NCBI RefSeq assembly: GCF_000304335.1
Contig: NZ_CAJF01000023.1
Location: 1-64,000, forward strand
Origin: Microbacterium yannicii PS01
Lineage (GTDB): Bacteria; Actinomycetota; Actinomycetes; Actinomycetales; Microbacteriaceae
Direction: 5' to 3'
Length of the DNA stretch: 64,000 nt
Under the pieces are notes generated by a model, which was not told where the DNA came from, made no database searches, and worked only from the letters and a program-made list of their open reading frames with translations. Of the stretch, positions 42,343 to 50,226 are shown piece after piece. The number at the start of each line of letters is the position of its first letter. The first letter of the stretch is position 1. The translations under genes and the position numbers were made by a program.

Positions 42343-43242
42343 TCATCCCTTGAGGCCGCCGCTGACGAGATCGAGCCGCCAGTAGCGCTGAAGGACGAGC
42401 ATCATGATGATCAGGGGGATGATCGACACCGCCGCGCCGATGATGGCCAGGCTGTAGAGCGACGGCGTGCCCGATCCCTTCGACAGCAGCGTGTAGAGGC
42501 CGACGGTCAGGGGGTACATCCGCTCGTCCGAGAGCATGATGAACGGCAGCAGGAAGTTGTTCCAGATCCCGACGAACTGGAGCAGGAAGATCGTCACCAT
42601 GCCCGGCACCATCATCGGCAGCACGATGGAGCGGAAGATGCGGAAGTCGCCGGCGCCGTCGATGCGGGCGGCCTCCATGGTCTCGGACGGCACCGCGGAG
42701 GCCGCATAGACGCGGGCCAGGAAGATGCCGAACGGCGAGATCAAGACCGGCAGCAGCACCGACCAGTACGTGCCGGCGAGTCCGACCTGCGACATCAGCA
42801 GGTACTGCGGGATGGCGAGCGTGATCCCTGGGAGCAGCACCCCCGCGAGGATCGCGTAGAACCAGACCTGCCGGCCGGGGAACTCGTACTTTGCGAGGGC
42901 GAAGCCCGCCATGGTCGAGATGAGGGTGGAGAGCAGGGCGCCGACACCGGCGAAGATGAGGCTGTTCCCGGCCCACAGGCCGAACTGACCCCCGCCGTAG
43001 CTGAACAGGTCGCTGAGGTTGTCGAGGAGCCCGGAGCCGGGCACGAACGTGAACGTGGTGAACAGCTCAGTGTTCGACTTGGTCGAGGCGATCAGCACCC
43101 AGACGACCGGGATGAGGCAGTAGATCGCTCCGAGGAGGAGCACGGCCGTCGCGAGGAACGACCTCGGCCGGCGTGGCTTCGGGGCGATGCTCGACTCCAG
43201 CGTGACGCGACTCGCGGGACGGCGTTCGACGAGCGTGGTCAT
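42343..43242 (-). CDS. Sugar ABC transporter permease (MalG type)
   Basis: A 299-residue carbohydrate uptake family 1 permease with six helices. The EAA loop is ETMEAARIDGAGDFRIFRSIVLP, shown by the EAARIDGA core. The N-terminal cytoplasmic segment is basic. It forms a heterodimer with the permease encoded just upstream, whose stop overlaps this ATG (ATGA). No ATPase gene is in the locus, so a shared MsiK-type ATPase elsewhere is expected, as usual in actinobacteria. Confidence 0.94.
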   Translation of the reverse strand: MTTLVERRPASRVTLESSIAPKPRRPRSFLATAVLLLGAIYCLIPVVWVLIASTKSNTELFTTFTFVPGSGLLDNLSDLFSYGGGQFGLWAGNSLIFAGVGALLSTLISTMAGFALAKYEFPGRQVWFYAILAGVLLPGITLAIPQYLLMSQVGLAGTYWSVLLPVLISPFGIFLARVYAASAVPSETMEAARIDGAGDFRIFRSIVLPMMVPGMVTIFLLQFVGIWNNFLLPFIMLSDERMYPLTVGLYTLLSKGSGTPSLYSLAIIGAAVSIIPLIIMMLVLQRYWRLDLVSGGLKG

Positions 43243-44171
43243 TCGTTTCCTCCGAACGCGCTCTTCTGCGTGGCACGCAGAAGGATGATCGACAGCAGCA
43301 GCGTGCCCAGCGCGAGCACGACCGAGGAGGCGGCGGCCAGCGAGAGATCGTCGCGGGTGAACGCGTCGCGATAGATCGTCATGAGCGGCACCCATGTCTG
43401 CGAGATCTCGTTCGTCATCGGGCGCAGCGTCTGCGGCTCGCCGTAGACCTGCAGGGTTCCGATCAGGGCGAAGAGCCCGGTCAGCACGAGTGCGGGGGCG
43501 ACGAGCGGGATCTTGATGCGCCAGGCGATCTGCCATTCGCTCGCACCGTCGATGCGTGCGGCTTCGTAGATCTCGCTCGGGATGCCGCGCAGCGAGGTGT
43601 AGATGATGATCATGTTGAAGCCGATGCCGCCCCAGATCGCGATGTTCGCGACGGAGGGGTAGAGGGACGCGCCGCTCAGCACGATCAGATCGGGAAGGCC
43701 GAGCTGATTGAGGATCCAGTTGAGCGGGCTCGTCGAGGGGAGGTAGAGGAATCCCCACAGGAGCGAGGCGATGACGCCCGGCACGGCGTACGGGATGAAG
43801 ATCGCGGTGCGTGAGAACCGCGCCGCACGGACGCCCGGCAGGTCGAGCAGGAGCGCGAACAGCAGAGCCAGCCCCAGCGTGAGCGGCACGGCGATGAGAC
43901 CGTAGATCGCGAGCCGGCCGAAGCCGGCGAGGAACTGGGGGTCGGTGAAGGTGCGGGCGTAGTTCTCCAGCCCGACCCAGGTCTCCTCGCGAACGCCGAA
44001 CGGGCCCTCTCCGGCCACCCGCAGACCGCGGAAGCTGAGATAGATCGCGTAGGCGATGGGGATGGCGAGGAAGGCGATGAACAGAACTCCCGCCGGAAGC
44101 AGGAACGCGTACGGGGCGACCCAGCGGGGAAGGCGGCGGCTCGCGGGACGGAGGCCGGTGGCGGCGGTCAC
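43239..44171 (-). CDS. Sugar ABC transporter permease (MalF type)
   Basis: A 310-residue carbohydrate ABC permease. The first helix is YAFLLPAGVLFIAFLAIPIA, and the EAA loop contains EIYEAARIDGASEWQI. AGGAG places the start at GTG 44171; a longer frame to 44231 is unsupported. It sits between the binding-protein gene and the MalG-type permease in the divergent left operon. Confidence 0.94.
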   Translation of the reverse strand: MTAATGLRPASRRLPRWVAPYAFLLPAGVLFIAFLAIPIAYAIYLSFRGLRVAGEGPFGVREETWVGLENYARTFTDPQFLAGFGRLAIYGLIAVPLTLGLALLFALLLDLPGVRAARFSRTAIFIPYAVPGVIASLLWGFLYLPSTSPLNWILNQLGLPDLIVLSGASLYPSVANIAIWGGIGFNMIIIYTSLRGIPSEIYEAARIDGASEWQIAWRIKIPLVAPALVLTGLFALIGTLQVYGEPQTLRPMTNEISQTWVPLMTIYRDAFTRDDLSLAAASSVVLALGTLLLSIILLRATQKSAFGGNE

Positions 44172-44240
44172 GACGATGCTCTCCTTTGAGTGAGGGGAAG
44201 GGGCGGATGCCGGTGGTCGTGCCACCGGCATCCGCCTGGC

Positions 44241-45533
44241 TCAGCGAGCCTCGACGGTGAAGCCCGACGTCTCCATGTCTTCCACCACGACCTCTTCGGT
44301 CTCGGTGAGGGCATCGCGCAGCGGTGTGCCGCCCGTCACCGCGGCCGACATCGCGTCCTGGAAGGCGCTGGATGCCACGTTGACGTTCGGACCCCACGTG
44401 ATCTCGGGAATGGTGTCGGCGGCGATCTGCGCCGCGACCGTCCAGTAGTCGGTCTGGGCAGACATCAGTGCCGGCGGCTCGCTGTCGAGGGTCAGCTGCT
44501 GACCGGCCAGTGAGGCGGGGTACTGCCCCTCCTCGATCTGGATGGCCGACGCCTCCTCGGACGCGCCGACCCACGCCGCGAACTCGGCGGCTGCCTCGGC
44601 GTGCTCGGTGGAGGTGGTGACGATGGCGGCGGAACCGCCCTGGAAGGCCACGGCCGAGTCGCCCTCGGTCCACTGCGGCAGCGGAGCCATCGCCCACTGG
44701 CCCGCCATGTCGGCCGCGACGCCGTTGATGACACCGGCGGCCCAGAGCCCGGCCGGCCACGACAGGATGTTGCCCTCGTTGAGCTGGGCGTTCCACTCCG
44801 GCGTGAGCAGCGGCTCGGCCTTCACGAGGTCGCGATCGATGAGGTCCTGCCAGTAGTCGGCCACGGCGACGGACGCCTCGTCGTCGAATCCGACCGTCCA
44901 GGCGTCGCCGTCGACCGTCCACCACTCGGCTCCGGCCTGCTGGGCGAGCCCGGCGAAGCCGCCGAACTCGGCCGGGGCGAAGGTCGTGATGTAGGTGTCC
45001 GGGTCGGCCGCGCGCACCGCTGCCGCGGCATCGGCGAACTCGGCCCACGTGGTGGGAACCGCGATGCCGAGCTCGTCGAACCGAGCCTTGTTGTATGTGA
45101 GGGCCTGCGGGCCCGCGTCCTGAGGCACGCCGTAGCTGGCGCCGTCGAAGGTCGCCTGGCTCCACACGCCCGGCGCGTACTCCTCTTCGAGGTCGCCCAC
45201 CGCGTCGCTGATGTCGGCCGCGACTCCGGCGACGATCATGGCCGGAAGAGTGTTGTACTCGACCAGGGCGACATCGGGGGCGTTGCCTGCCCGCGTGGCC
45301 GTGACGAGCTTGGCCGACGAGTCGGTGCCGCCACCTGCGTCGGTGTGCTTCACCTGGATGTCGGGGTGAGACGCGTTCCACGCGTCCACGAGCGGCTTCT
45401 GCGACGTGCCCCACGCCCAGTATTCGAGCGTGATGGGGCCGTCTCCCTCCGGCTGGCTCCCGCCGCCCGAGCAGCCGGAGATCGCCACGGCGGCGATCAC
45501 GATCGTCGTTCCCAGAAGGGCCCGTCGCTTCAT
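44241..45533 (-). CDS. Sugar ABC transporter substrate-binding lipoprotein (left operon)
   Basis: A 430-residue extracellular solute-binding protein, family 1. The signal peptide ends in VAISGC with Cys21 as lipidation site. ITLEYWAWG starts the mature fold, and PAGLWAAGVINGVA and AFQGGSAAIVTTSTEHAEAA are typical binding-protein segments. Trp-rich patches are expected for oligosaccharide stacking. ATG 45533 has GGGAG at proper spacing; an in-frame GTG at 45539 is too close. First gene of the GH42 operon, with two LacI-type operators upstream. Confidence 0.94.
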   Translation of the reverse strand: MKRRALLGTTIVIAAVAISGCSGGGSQPEGDGPITLEYWAWGTSQKPLVDAWNASHPDIQVKHTDAGGGTDSSAKLVTATRAGNAPDVALVEYNTLPAMIVAGVAADISDAVGDLEEEYAPGVWSQATFDGASYGVPQDAGPQALTYNKARFDELGIAVPTTWAEFADAAAAVRAADPDTYITTFAPAEFGGFAGLAQQAGAEWWTVDGDAWTVGFDDEASVAVADYWQDLIDRDLVKAEPLLTPEWNAQLNEGNILSWPAGLWAAGVINGVAADMAGQWAMAPLPQWTEGDSAVAFQGGSAAIVTTSTEHAEAAAEFAAWVGASEEASAIQIEEGQYPASLAGQQLTLDSEPPALMSAQTDYWTVAAQIAADTIPEITWGPNVNVASSAFQDAMSAAVTGGTPLRDALTETEEVVVEDMETSGFTVEAR

Positions 45534-45590
45534 CTGCACATCTCCCTCGACATGTGATTGCTGTGTAGGAGCCGTCTTCGACTCCGAATC

Positions 45591-45600
45591 GAAGCGCTTC
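45591..45600. promoter_or_regulatory. LacI operator O1
   Basis: Core GAAGCGCTTC, a perfect 10-bp palindrome within TCGAAGCGCTTCCG (45589-45602), 58 bp before the left operon start codon. Confidence 0.8.
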
Positions 45601-45603
45601 CGC

Positions 45604-45613
45604 GAAGCGTTTC
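45604..45613. promoter_or_regulatory. LacI operator O2
   Basis: Core GAAGCGTTTC (minus strand GAAACGCTTC), abutting O1 at 13-bp offset. It lies just downstream of the -10 of the left operon. Confidence 0.7.
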
Positions 45614-45620
45614 GATAATC

Positions 45621-45650
45621 ACATTAGGCACTCGGCTCCAAAATGTGCAA
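45621..45650 (-). promoter_or_regulatory. Promoter of the left sugar operon
   Basis: On the minus strand TTGCAC (45650-45645) and TAATGT (45626-45621) are 18 bp apart. The start point falls inside O2/O1, so bound LacI would block initiation. Confidence 0.55.
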
Positions 45651-45713
45651 CCCTTCTTCGAGGGCGGGGTTCCGAAGGGATCCTGTCCTGACGGCCCTGA
45701 CGTCGCGAGAAAT

Positions 45714-45725
45714 CGAAGCGCTTCG
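45714..45725. promoter_or_regulatory. LacI operator O3
   Basis: CGAAGCGCTTCG, a 12-bp perfect palindrome 32 bp before the LacI-family start codon, suggesting autoregulation. Confidence 0.78.
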
Positions 45726-45757
45726 TCATCGCCATGATTCATGACAATGGAAGTCCG

Positions 45758-46795
45758 ATGGCGAAGATTCACGAAGTCGCGAAGGCCGCCGGCGTATCGA
45801 TCAGCACGGTGTCGTACGCCCTGAGCGGGAAGCGTCCTGTCTCGGACGCGACGCGGGCGCGCATCGAGTTCGCCGTGCAGGAACTCGGCTACAGCCCGAA
45901 CGCCAGCGCGCGCATGCTCGCCGGCCGGCGGACGCACATCTTCGCCCTCACCGAGCCGCTCCGCAAAGACACGCACGCGCCGACGCACATGGCGTTCGTC
46001 CTCGCGACCGCCGTGGCGGCTCGACGCCACGACTACGACGTGCTGCTGCTGACGGACGAAGAAGCGCAGGCCGGCATGCGCAGGGTCACCGCCAACGGGC
46101 TGGTCGACGCCATCCTCGTGCTGGACGTCGCTCCCGACGACCCCCGCGTCGAGCTCGCGCGCCAGATCTCCACGCCGACCGTCTTCATCGGCATCCCCAA
46201 TGACACGGACGGGCTCGTCTGCGTCGATCTGGACTTCGAGGCGGCGACCGCCCGCGCGGTCGACCTCCTCGCCGATGCGGGCCACACCGCTGTCGGCCTT
46301 GTCGGCCAGGTCGAGACGGCCTACGAGAAGTCGAACTTCCCGCCGCGCGTGCGCGCGTCGTTCTTCGCACGCACCGCCGAGCGGGGCATCGAAGCGACCT
46401 ACGGGACCTCCGGTGGGAAGAAGGTCAGCCGGACGACCGCCAGGGCGTCCGCGGCCCGCATGCTCGAAGCCGGAGCGACGGGCCTGGTGCTGCACTGCGC
46501 CGAAGAGGCCCAGGCGTCGATCCTCGCCGAGATCGCCGAGCGCGGGCTTCGCGTTCCCCAGGACGTCTCGGTGATCACGGTCGGCGCGTCCTTCGACACG
46601 GCGGCCCTGTCGATCCCGGTCGACTCCATCCCCCTCGTACCCCAGGCGTCGTGTGACCTCGCTGTCGAACTCGCCGTCCAGGCGCTCGACGACACCCCGC
46701 CCGAGCCGGGGATCCGCTTCGTCGCTCCGACCTACATCTCGCACGGGTCGATCGCTCCTCCCGGCGATCGTCCGGCCGCCTCGTCGCGCGGCTGA
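45758..46795 (+). CDS. LacI family transcriptional regulator
   Basis: A 345-residue LacI/GalR repressor. The N-terminal helix-turn-helix and hinge are plain: IHEVAKAAGVSISTVSYALSG and SPNASARMLAG. A periplasmic-binding-protein-like ligand domain follows. ATG 45758 with TGGAAG upstream fits the family N terminus better than the ATG at 45734. It stands between the two divergent sugar operons, and four GAAGCGCTTC-type palindromes lie before the left operon, itself, and the right operon. The inducer is probably the imported oligosaccharide or a product. Confidence 0.95.
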   Translation: MAKIHEVAKAAGVSISTVSYALSGKRPVSDATRARIEFAVQELGYSPNASARMLAGRRTHIFALTEPLRKDTHAPTHMAFVLATAVAARRHDYDVLLLTDEEAQAGMRRVTANGLVDAILVLDVAPDDPRVELARQISTPTVFIGIPNDTDGLVCVDLDFEAATARAVDLLADAGHTAVGLVGQVETAYEKSNFPPRVRASFFARTAERGIEATYGTSGGKKVSRTTARASAARMLEAGATGLVLHCAEEAQASILAEIAERGLRVPQDVSVITVGASFDTAALSIPVDSIPLVPQASCDLAVELAVQALDDTPPEPGIRFVAPTYISHGSIAPPGDRPAASSRG

Positions 46796-46832
46796 CGCCG
46801 TACGGCTCCACTCTCGGCGTCGTCTGCCGCGA

Positions 46833-46848
46833 GTCGAAGCGCTTCGAC
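46833..46848. promoter_or_regulatory. LacI operator O4
   Basis: GTCGAAGCGCTTCGAC, a 16-bp perfect palindrome between the LacI gene and the right operon binding-protein gene. It is the best of the four sites. Confidence 0.85.
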
Positions 46849-46903
46849 AAGTTCATACCTCACGTCCCGACCACTGCAGGTCACCAAGAAAGGAGTGCCA
46901 CCG

Positions 46904-48214
46904 ATGGCACGATTCACCCGCAAGAGCAGCCGGCGCGCACTGACCGCCGTCGGTGCCCTGACGATCGGCGCTCTGACGCTGTCGGCGTGCGCCGGCGGCG
47001 GAGGCGAGGAGTCCGACGACAACACTCTGACGCTCTGGCACTTCGAGGGCGAGAACAGCGCGATGGGCATCGCCTGGGAAGAGGCGATCAAGGTCTTCGA
47101 AGAGGAGACCGGCGCGACGGTCGAGTTCGAGGCGAAGAGCTTCGAGCAGATCCGCTCCACCGCGAGCCAGGTGCTCAACTCCGATGAGGCCCCCGACATC
47201 ATGGAGTACAACAAGGGCAACGCGACGGCGGGCCTCCTGGCCAGCCAGGGCCTGCTGGCCGACATCAGCGATGCCGTGGACGAGTACGGCTGGGCCGACA
47301 AGCTCGCCCCGGCGCTGCAGACCACCGCGCAGTACGACGACGAAGGCGTGATGGGATCGGGTCCCTGGTACGGCATCCCGAACTACGGCGAGTTCGTCAC
47401 GGTCTACTACAACAAGGACACCTTCGCCGCGGCGGGGCTCGAGATCCCCACGACGTACGACGAGTTCACCGCCGTCCTCGACGCGTTCGCGGCCCAGGGC
47501 GTCACGCCGCTCGCCGAGGCCGGCCTCGAGTACCCGCTGGGCCAGCTCTGGTATCAGCTCGCGCTGAGCCAGGCAGACCGCCAGTTCGTCAACGACTACC
47601 AGCTCTACGAGAACCCCGTGGACTGGGAGGGTGAGGAGATCACGTACGCCACCGAGACGCTCCTCGAGTACGTCGACAAGGGCTACATCTCGTCCGACGT
47701 CACGGGCCTGAAGGCCGAGGACGCCGGGGTCTCGTTCATCAACGGCAGCGCGCCCATCTTCGTGTCGGGCAGCTGGTGGTACGGCCGCTTCGTCGACGAG
47801 ATCGACGGCTTCGACTGGGGCGTGTTCCCCTTCCCTGACAGCGAGCTCAGCCTGGGCTCGTCGGGCAACCTCTGGGTCGTGCCGGAGCGCTCGGGCAGCA
47901 AGGACCTCGCATACGAGTTCATCGACATCACGATGCGCCCTGAGATCCAGGCACTCATCGGCAACAACGGCGGACTACCCGTCGCTGCCGACGAGGCGGA
48001 CATCACCGACCCGAAGAGCCTCGAGCTCATCCAGGCGTTCAACGCCATCAACGAGGAGGACGGGCTGTCGTTCTACCCCGACTGGCCCACGCCCACCTTC
48101 TACGACACGCTCGTGGCCGAGCTGCAGGAACTCGTGAACGGCACCAAGACGCCGGCCGATGTGCAGCAGTCCCTCGGCGACGAGTACGAGTCCTACGCGG
48201 CGGACTTCCGCTGA
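46904..48214 (+). CDS. Sugar ABC transporter substrate-binding lipoprotein (right operon)
   Basis: A 436-residue family 1 solute-binding protein. The signal peptide ends LTLSAC, with Cys29 as lipidation site, followed by a Gly/Glu linker. Mature features include LTLWHFEGENS, DIMEYNKGNATAG and WYGIPNYGEFVTVYYNKDTF. AAAGGAG supports ATG 46904. It is only distantly similar to the binding protein of the left operon, so the two importers probably take different oligosaccharides. Two stacked hairpins separate it from the permease genes. Confidence 0.94.
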   Translation: MARFTRKSSRRALTAVGALTIGALTLSACAGGGGEESDDNTLTLWHFEGENSAMGIAWEEAIKVFEEETGATVEFEAKSFEQIRSTASQVLNSDEAPDIMEYNKGNATAGLLASQGLLADISDAVDEYGWADKLAPALQTTAQYDDEGVMGSGPWYGIPNYGEFVTVYYNKDTFAAAGLEIPTTYDEFTAVLDAFAAQGVTPLAEAGLEYPLGQLWYQLALSQADRQFVNDYQLYENPVDWEGEEITYATETLLEYVDKGYISSDVTGLKAEDAGVSFINGSAPIFVSGSWWYGRFVDEIDGFDWGVFPFPDSELSLGSSGNLWVVPERSGSKDLAYEFIDITMRPEIQALIGNNGGLPVAADEADITDPKSLELIQAFNAINEEDGLSFYPDWPTPTFYDTLVAELQELVNGTKTPADVQQSLGDEYESYAADFR

Positions 48215-48247
48215 TCCCATGCCCGGGCGGCGCGCCGCCCGAGCACC

Positions 48248-48310
48248 CCGCCGGCTCGCCTCGCCGAGCCGGCGGTGGGATGCCGCAGCACGCGGTGCCG
48301 CGGCATCCCA
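48248..48310 (+). repeat. Two tandem intercistronic hairpins
   Basis: Hairpin 1 is an 11-bp stem 48248-48258 / 48265-48275 with a 6-nt loop. Hairpin 2 begins at the next base: 11-bp stem 48276-48286 / 48300-48310 with an inner 4-bp stem (GCAC/GTGC). Both are perfect. There is no T run, and the operon continues 25 bp later. Such structures between binding-protein and permease genes usually protect the upstream mRNA from 3' exonucleases. Confidence 0.75.
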
Positions 48311-48334
48311 CACCCGACGAACCTGGAGAAGGAC

Positions 48335-49318
48335 ATGACCGCCGTCCCCTTCGTGCGGGCCGAGAAGGCCAAGCGCACCAAGCTTCCTCCCGAGGAGCCG
48401 TTGATCCCGCAGCGCGGGCGCGGCGGCTCGGGGGCGTACTGGCTCTACCTGCTGCCCGGTTTCGTGCTGCTCACCGTGATCGTGATCATCCCGCTGGTGT
48501 GGAACATCTACCTGAGCTTCACCGAGTGGCGCGGCATCAAGCCGCCGGAGTTCATCGGCCTCGACAACTGGATCGAGCTGATGGGCGACGCCAAGTTCTG
48601 GACGTCGTTCGGCAACAGCATCTGGATGATCGTCGCGATGGTGGTCTTCCCGACGATCATCGGCCTCATCCTCGCCGCGCTGCTCTTCGACCTCGTCGGC
48701 CGCAAGTTCGGCGGCAAGCTGGCGAGCTTCCTCCGCGCCACCTACTACCTGCCGCAGATCCTGCCCGCCGCGATCGCGGGCATCGTGATCGGCTGGATCC
48801 TGCGTCCGCAGGACGGCGCGCTCAACACCATCCTCGAGAACATCGGTCTCGGCGCCCTGACCCGCAATTGGCTCGGCAGCCCCGACACCGCCCTGGCGAG
48901 CCTCATGGTGGTGCTGGTCTGGATCCAGATCGGCTACCCGATCGTCGTCTTCATGGCCGCGCTGCAGCGGGTCGACCCCGAGCTCTATGAGGCCGCCGAA
49001 CTCGACGGCGCGAACTGGTTCCAGCGGTTCCGTGCGATCACCGTGAGCATCATCCGGCCTGAGATCTATGTCGTGACCCTCACCTGCACCATCGCGGCGC
49101 TCAAGGTGTTCGGTCCCGTCTACGTCCTCACGCGGGGCGGCCCCGGTGACTCCACGAACGTGCCGGCGTACTACGCCTACACCGAGTTCTTCCAGTCGCA
49201 GCAGGTGGGCTACGGCGCAACCATCGCCACGGCCCTGACGATCGTGATCGCGATCGTGTCGGTGCTCTTCATCCGCGCGCAGAACGCCGCGGAGCGCAAG
49301 GAAAGGGCGGGACTGTGA
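48335..49318 (+). CDS. Sugar ABC transporter permease (MalF type, right operon)
   Basis: A 327-residue carbohydrate ABC permease with six helices. YWLYLLPGFVLLTVIVIIPL is the first helix, and ELYEAAELDGANWFQRF the EAA loop. GGAGAAGGA precedes ATG 48335; the upstream open frame overlaps the hairpins. It ends at the start of the partner permease (GTGATG overlap). Confidence 0.94.
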   Translation: MTAVPFVRAEKAKRTKLPPEEPLIPQRGRGGSGAYWLYLLPGFVLLTVIVIIPLVWNIYLSFTEWRGIKPPEFIGLDNWIELMGDAKFWTSFGNSIWMIVAMVVFPTIIGLILAALLFDLVGRKFGGKLASFLRATYYLPQILPAAIAGIVIGWILRPQDGALNTILENIGLGALTRNWLGSPDTALASLMVVLVWIQIGYPIVVFMAALQRVDPELYEAAELDGANWFQRFRAITVSIIRPEIYVVTLTCTIAALKVFGPVYVLTRGGPGDSTNVPAYYAYTEFFQSQQVGYGATIATALTIVIAIVSVLFIRAQNAAERKERAGL

Positions 49319-50226
49319 TGGCCGCCACCATGACCCTCACGACCGCCGACAAGAAGTCGGCGACCGGGCCCGGTCGCGCACGGCGCGGGCGCGGCGGCAT
49401 GTACAAGAAGAAGGGGGTCGACTGGCTGATGCTGGCGTTCGCGGTCGCCGCCGCGATCCTGATCATCGCGCCCTTCTACCTGATCCTCGTCAACTCGTTC
49501 AAGTCGCCGGCGGACTACTCCAACAGCGGACCGCTGTCGCTGCCCACCGGCATCTACCTCGACGGCATCGCAGCGTTCTGGGAGCGCGTGAACTTTCCCG
49601 AGAAGGTGTGGAACTCGTTCTTCATCTCCGGCGCCGTCGCGGTGCTCGCGGTCCTCATCTCGGTGCTGAACGCCTTCGCGATCGGCATCGGGCGGGTGCG
49701 CGGCCGTTCCTGGGTCGTGCTGCTGTTCCTGCTGGCGAACCTGCTGCCGCAGGAGGCGCTGCTGTATCCGCTGTACTACATGTTCAAAGCAGTCGGTCTC
49801 TACAACAACGTGTGGTCTGTCATCATCATCTTCACGGTGATCCAGGCGGCGTTCGGCACCTACCTGCTCGCGTCCGTGTACGGCACGTTCCCCAAGGAGG
49901 TGCTCGAGGCCGCGTCGATCGACGGCGCCGGCCGCTGGCAGATCCTGTGGCGTGTGATCTTCCCGATCTCCCGGCCCACGCTCTCGGTGCTGCTGATCTT
50001 CTTCTTCATCTGGACGTGGAACGAGTTCCTCATCCCGCTGACGTTCCTGGTCTCGAACGCCAACCAGACCGTCCCGGTCGCGATCAGCGTGCTGCAGGGC
50101 GACCGCCTCATGGACGTCACCACAACGAGCGCGTCGGCCCTGCTGGGCCTCATCCCCACCCTTATCTTCTTCCTCATCTTCCAGCGCACGCTCACGCGTG
50201 GCATCACGGCAGGAGCAGTCAAGTAA
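49318..50226 (+). CDS. Sugar ABC transporter permease (MalG type, right operon)
   Basis: A 302-residue carbohydrate ABC permease. WLMLAFAVAAAILIIAPFYL opens the membrane part and EVLEAASIDGAGRWQILW is the EAA loop. It has a long basic N terminus (RARRGRGGMYKKKG). ATG 49318 shares its first base with the previous stop; GTG 49315 is an alternative. The TAA stop overlaps the A of the alpha-xylosidase ATG, so translation is coupled through the operon. Confidence 0.94.
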   Translation: MAATMTLTTADKKSATGPGRARRGRGGMYKKKGVDWLMLAFAVAAAILIIAPFYLILVNSFKSPADYSNSGPLSLPTGIYLDGIAAFWERVNFPEKVWNSFFISGAVAVLAVLISVLNAFAIGIGRVRGRSWVVLLFLLANLLPQEALLYPLYYMFKAVGLYNNVWSVIIIFTVIQAAFGTYLLASVYGTFPKEVLEAASIDGAGRWQILWRVIFPISRPTLSVLLIFFFIWTWNEFLIPLTFLVSNANQTVPVAISVLQGDRLMDVTTTSASALLGLIPTLIFFLIFQRTLTRGITAGAVK

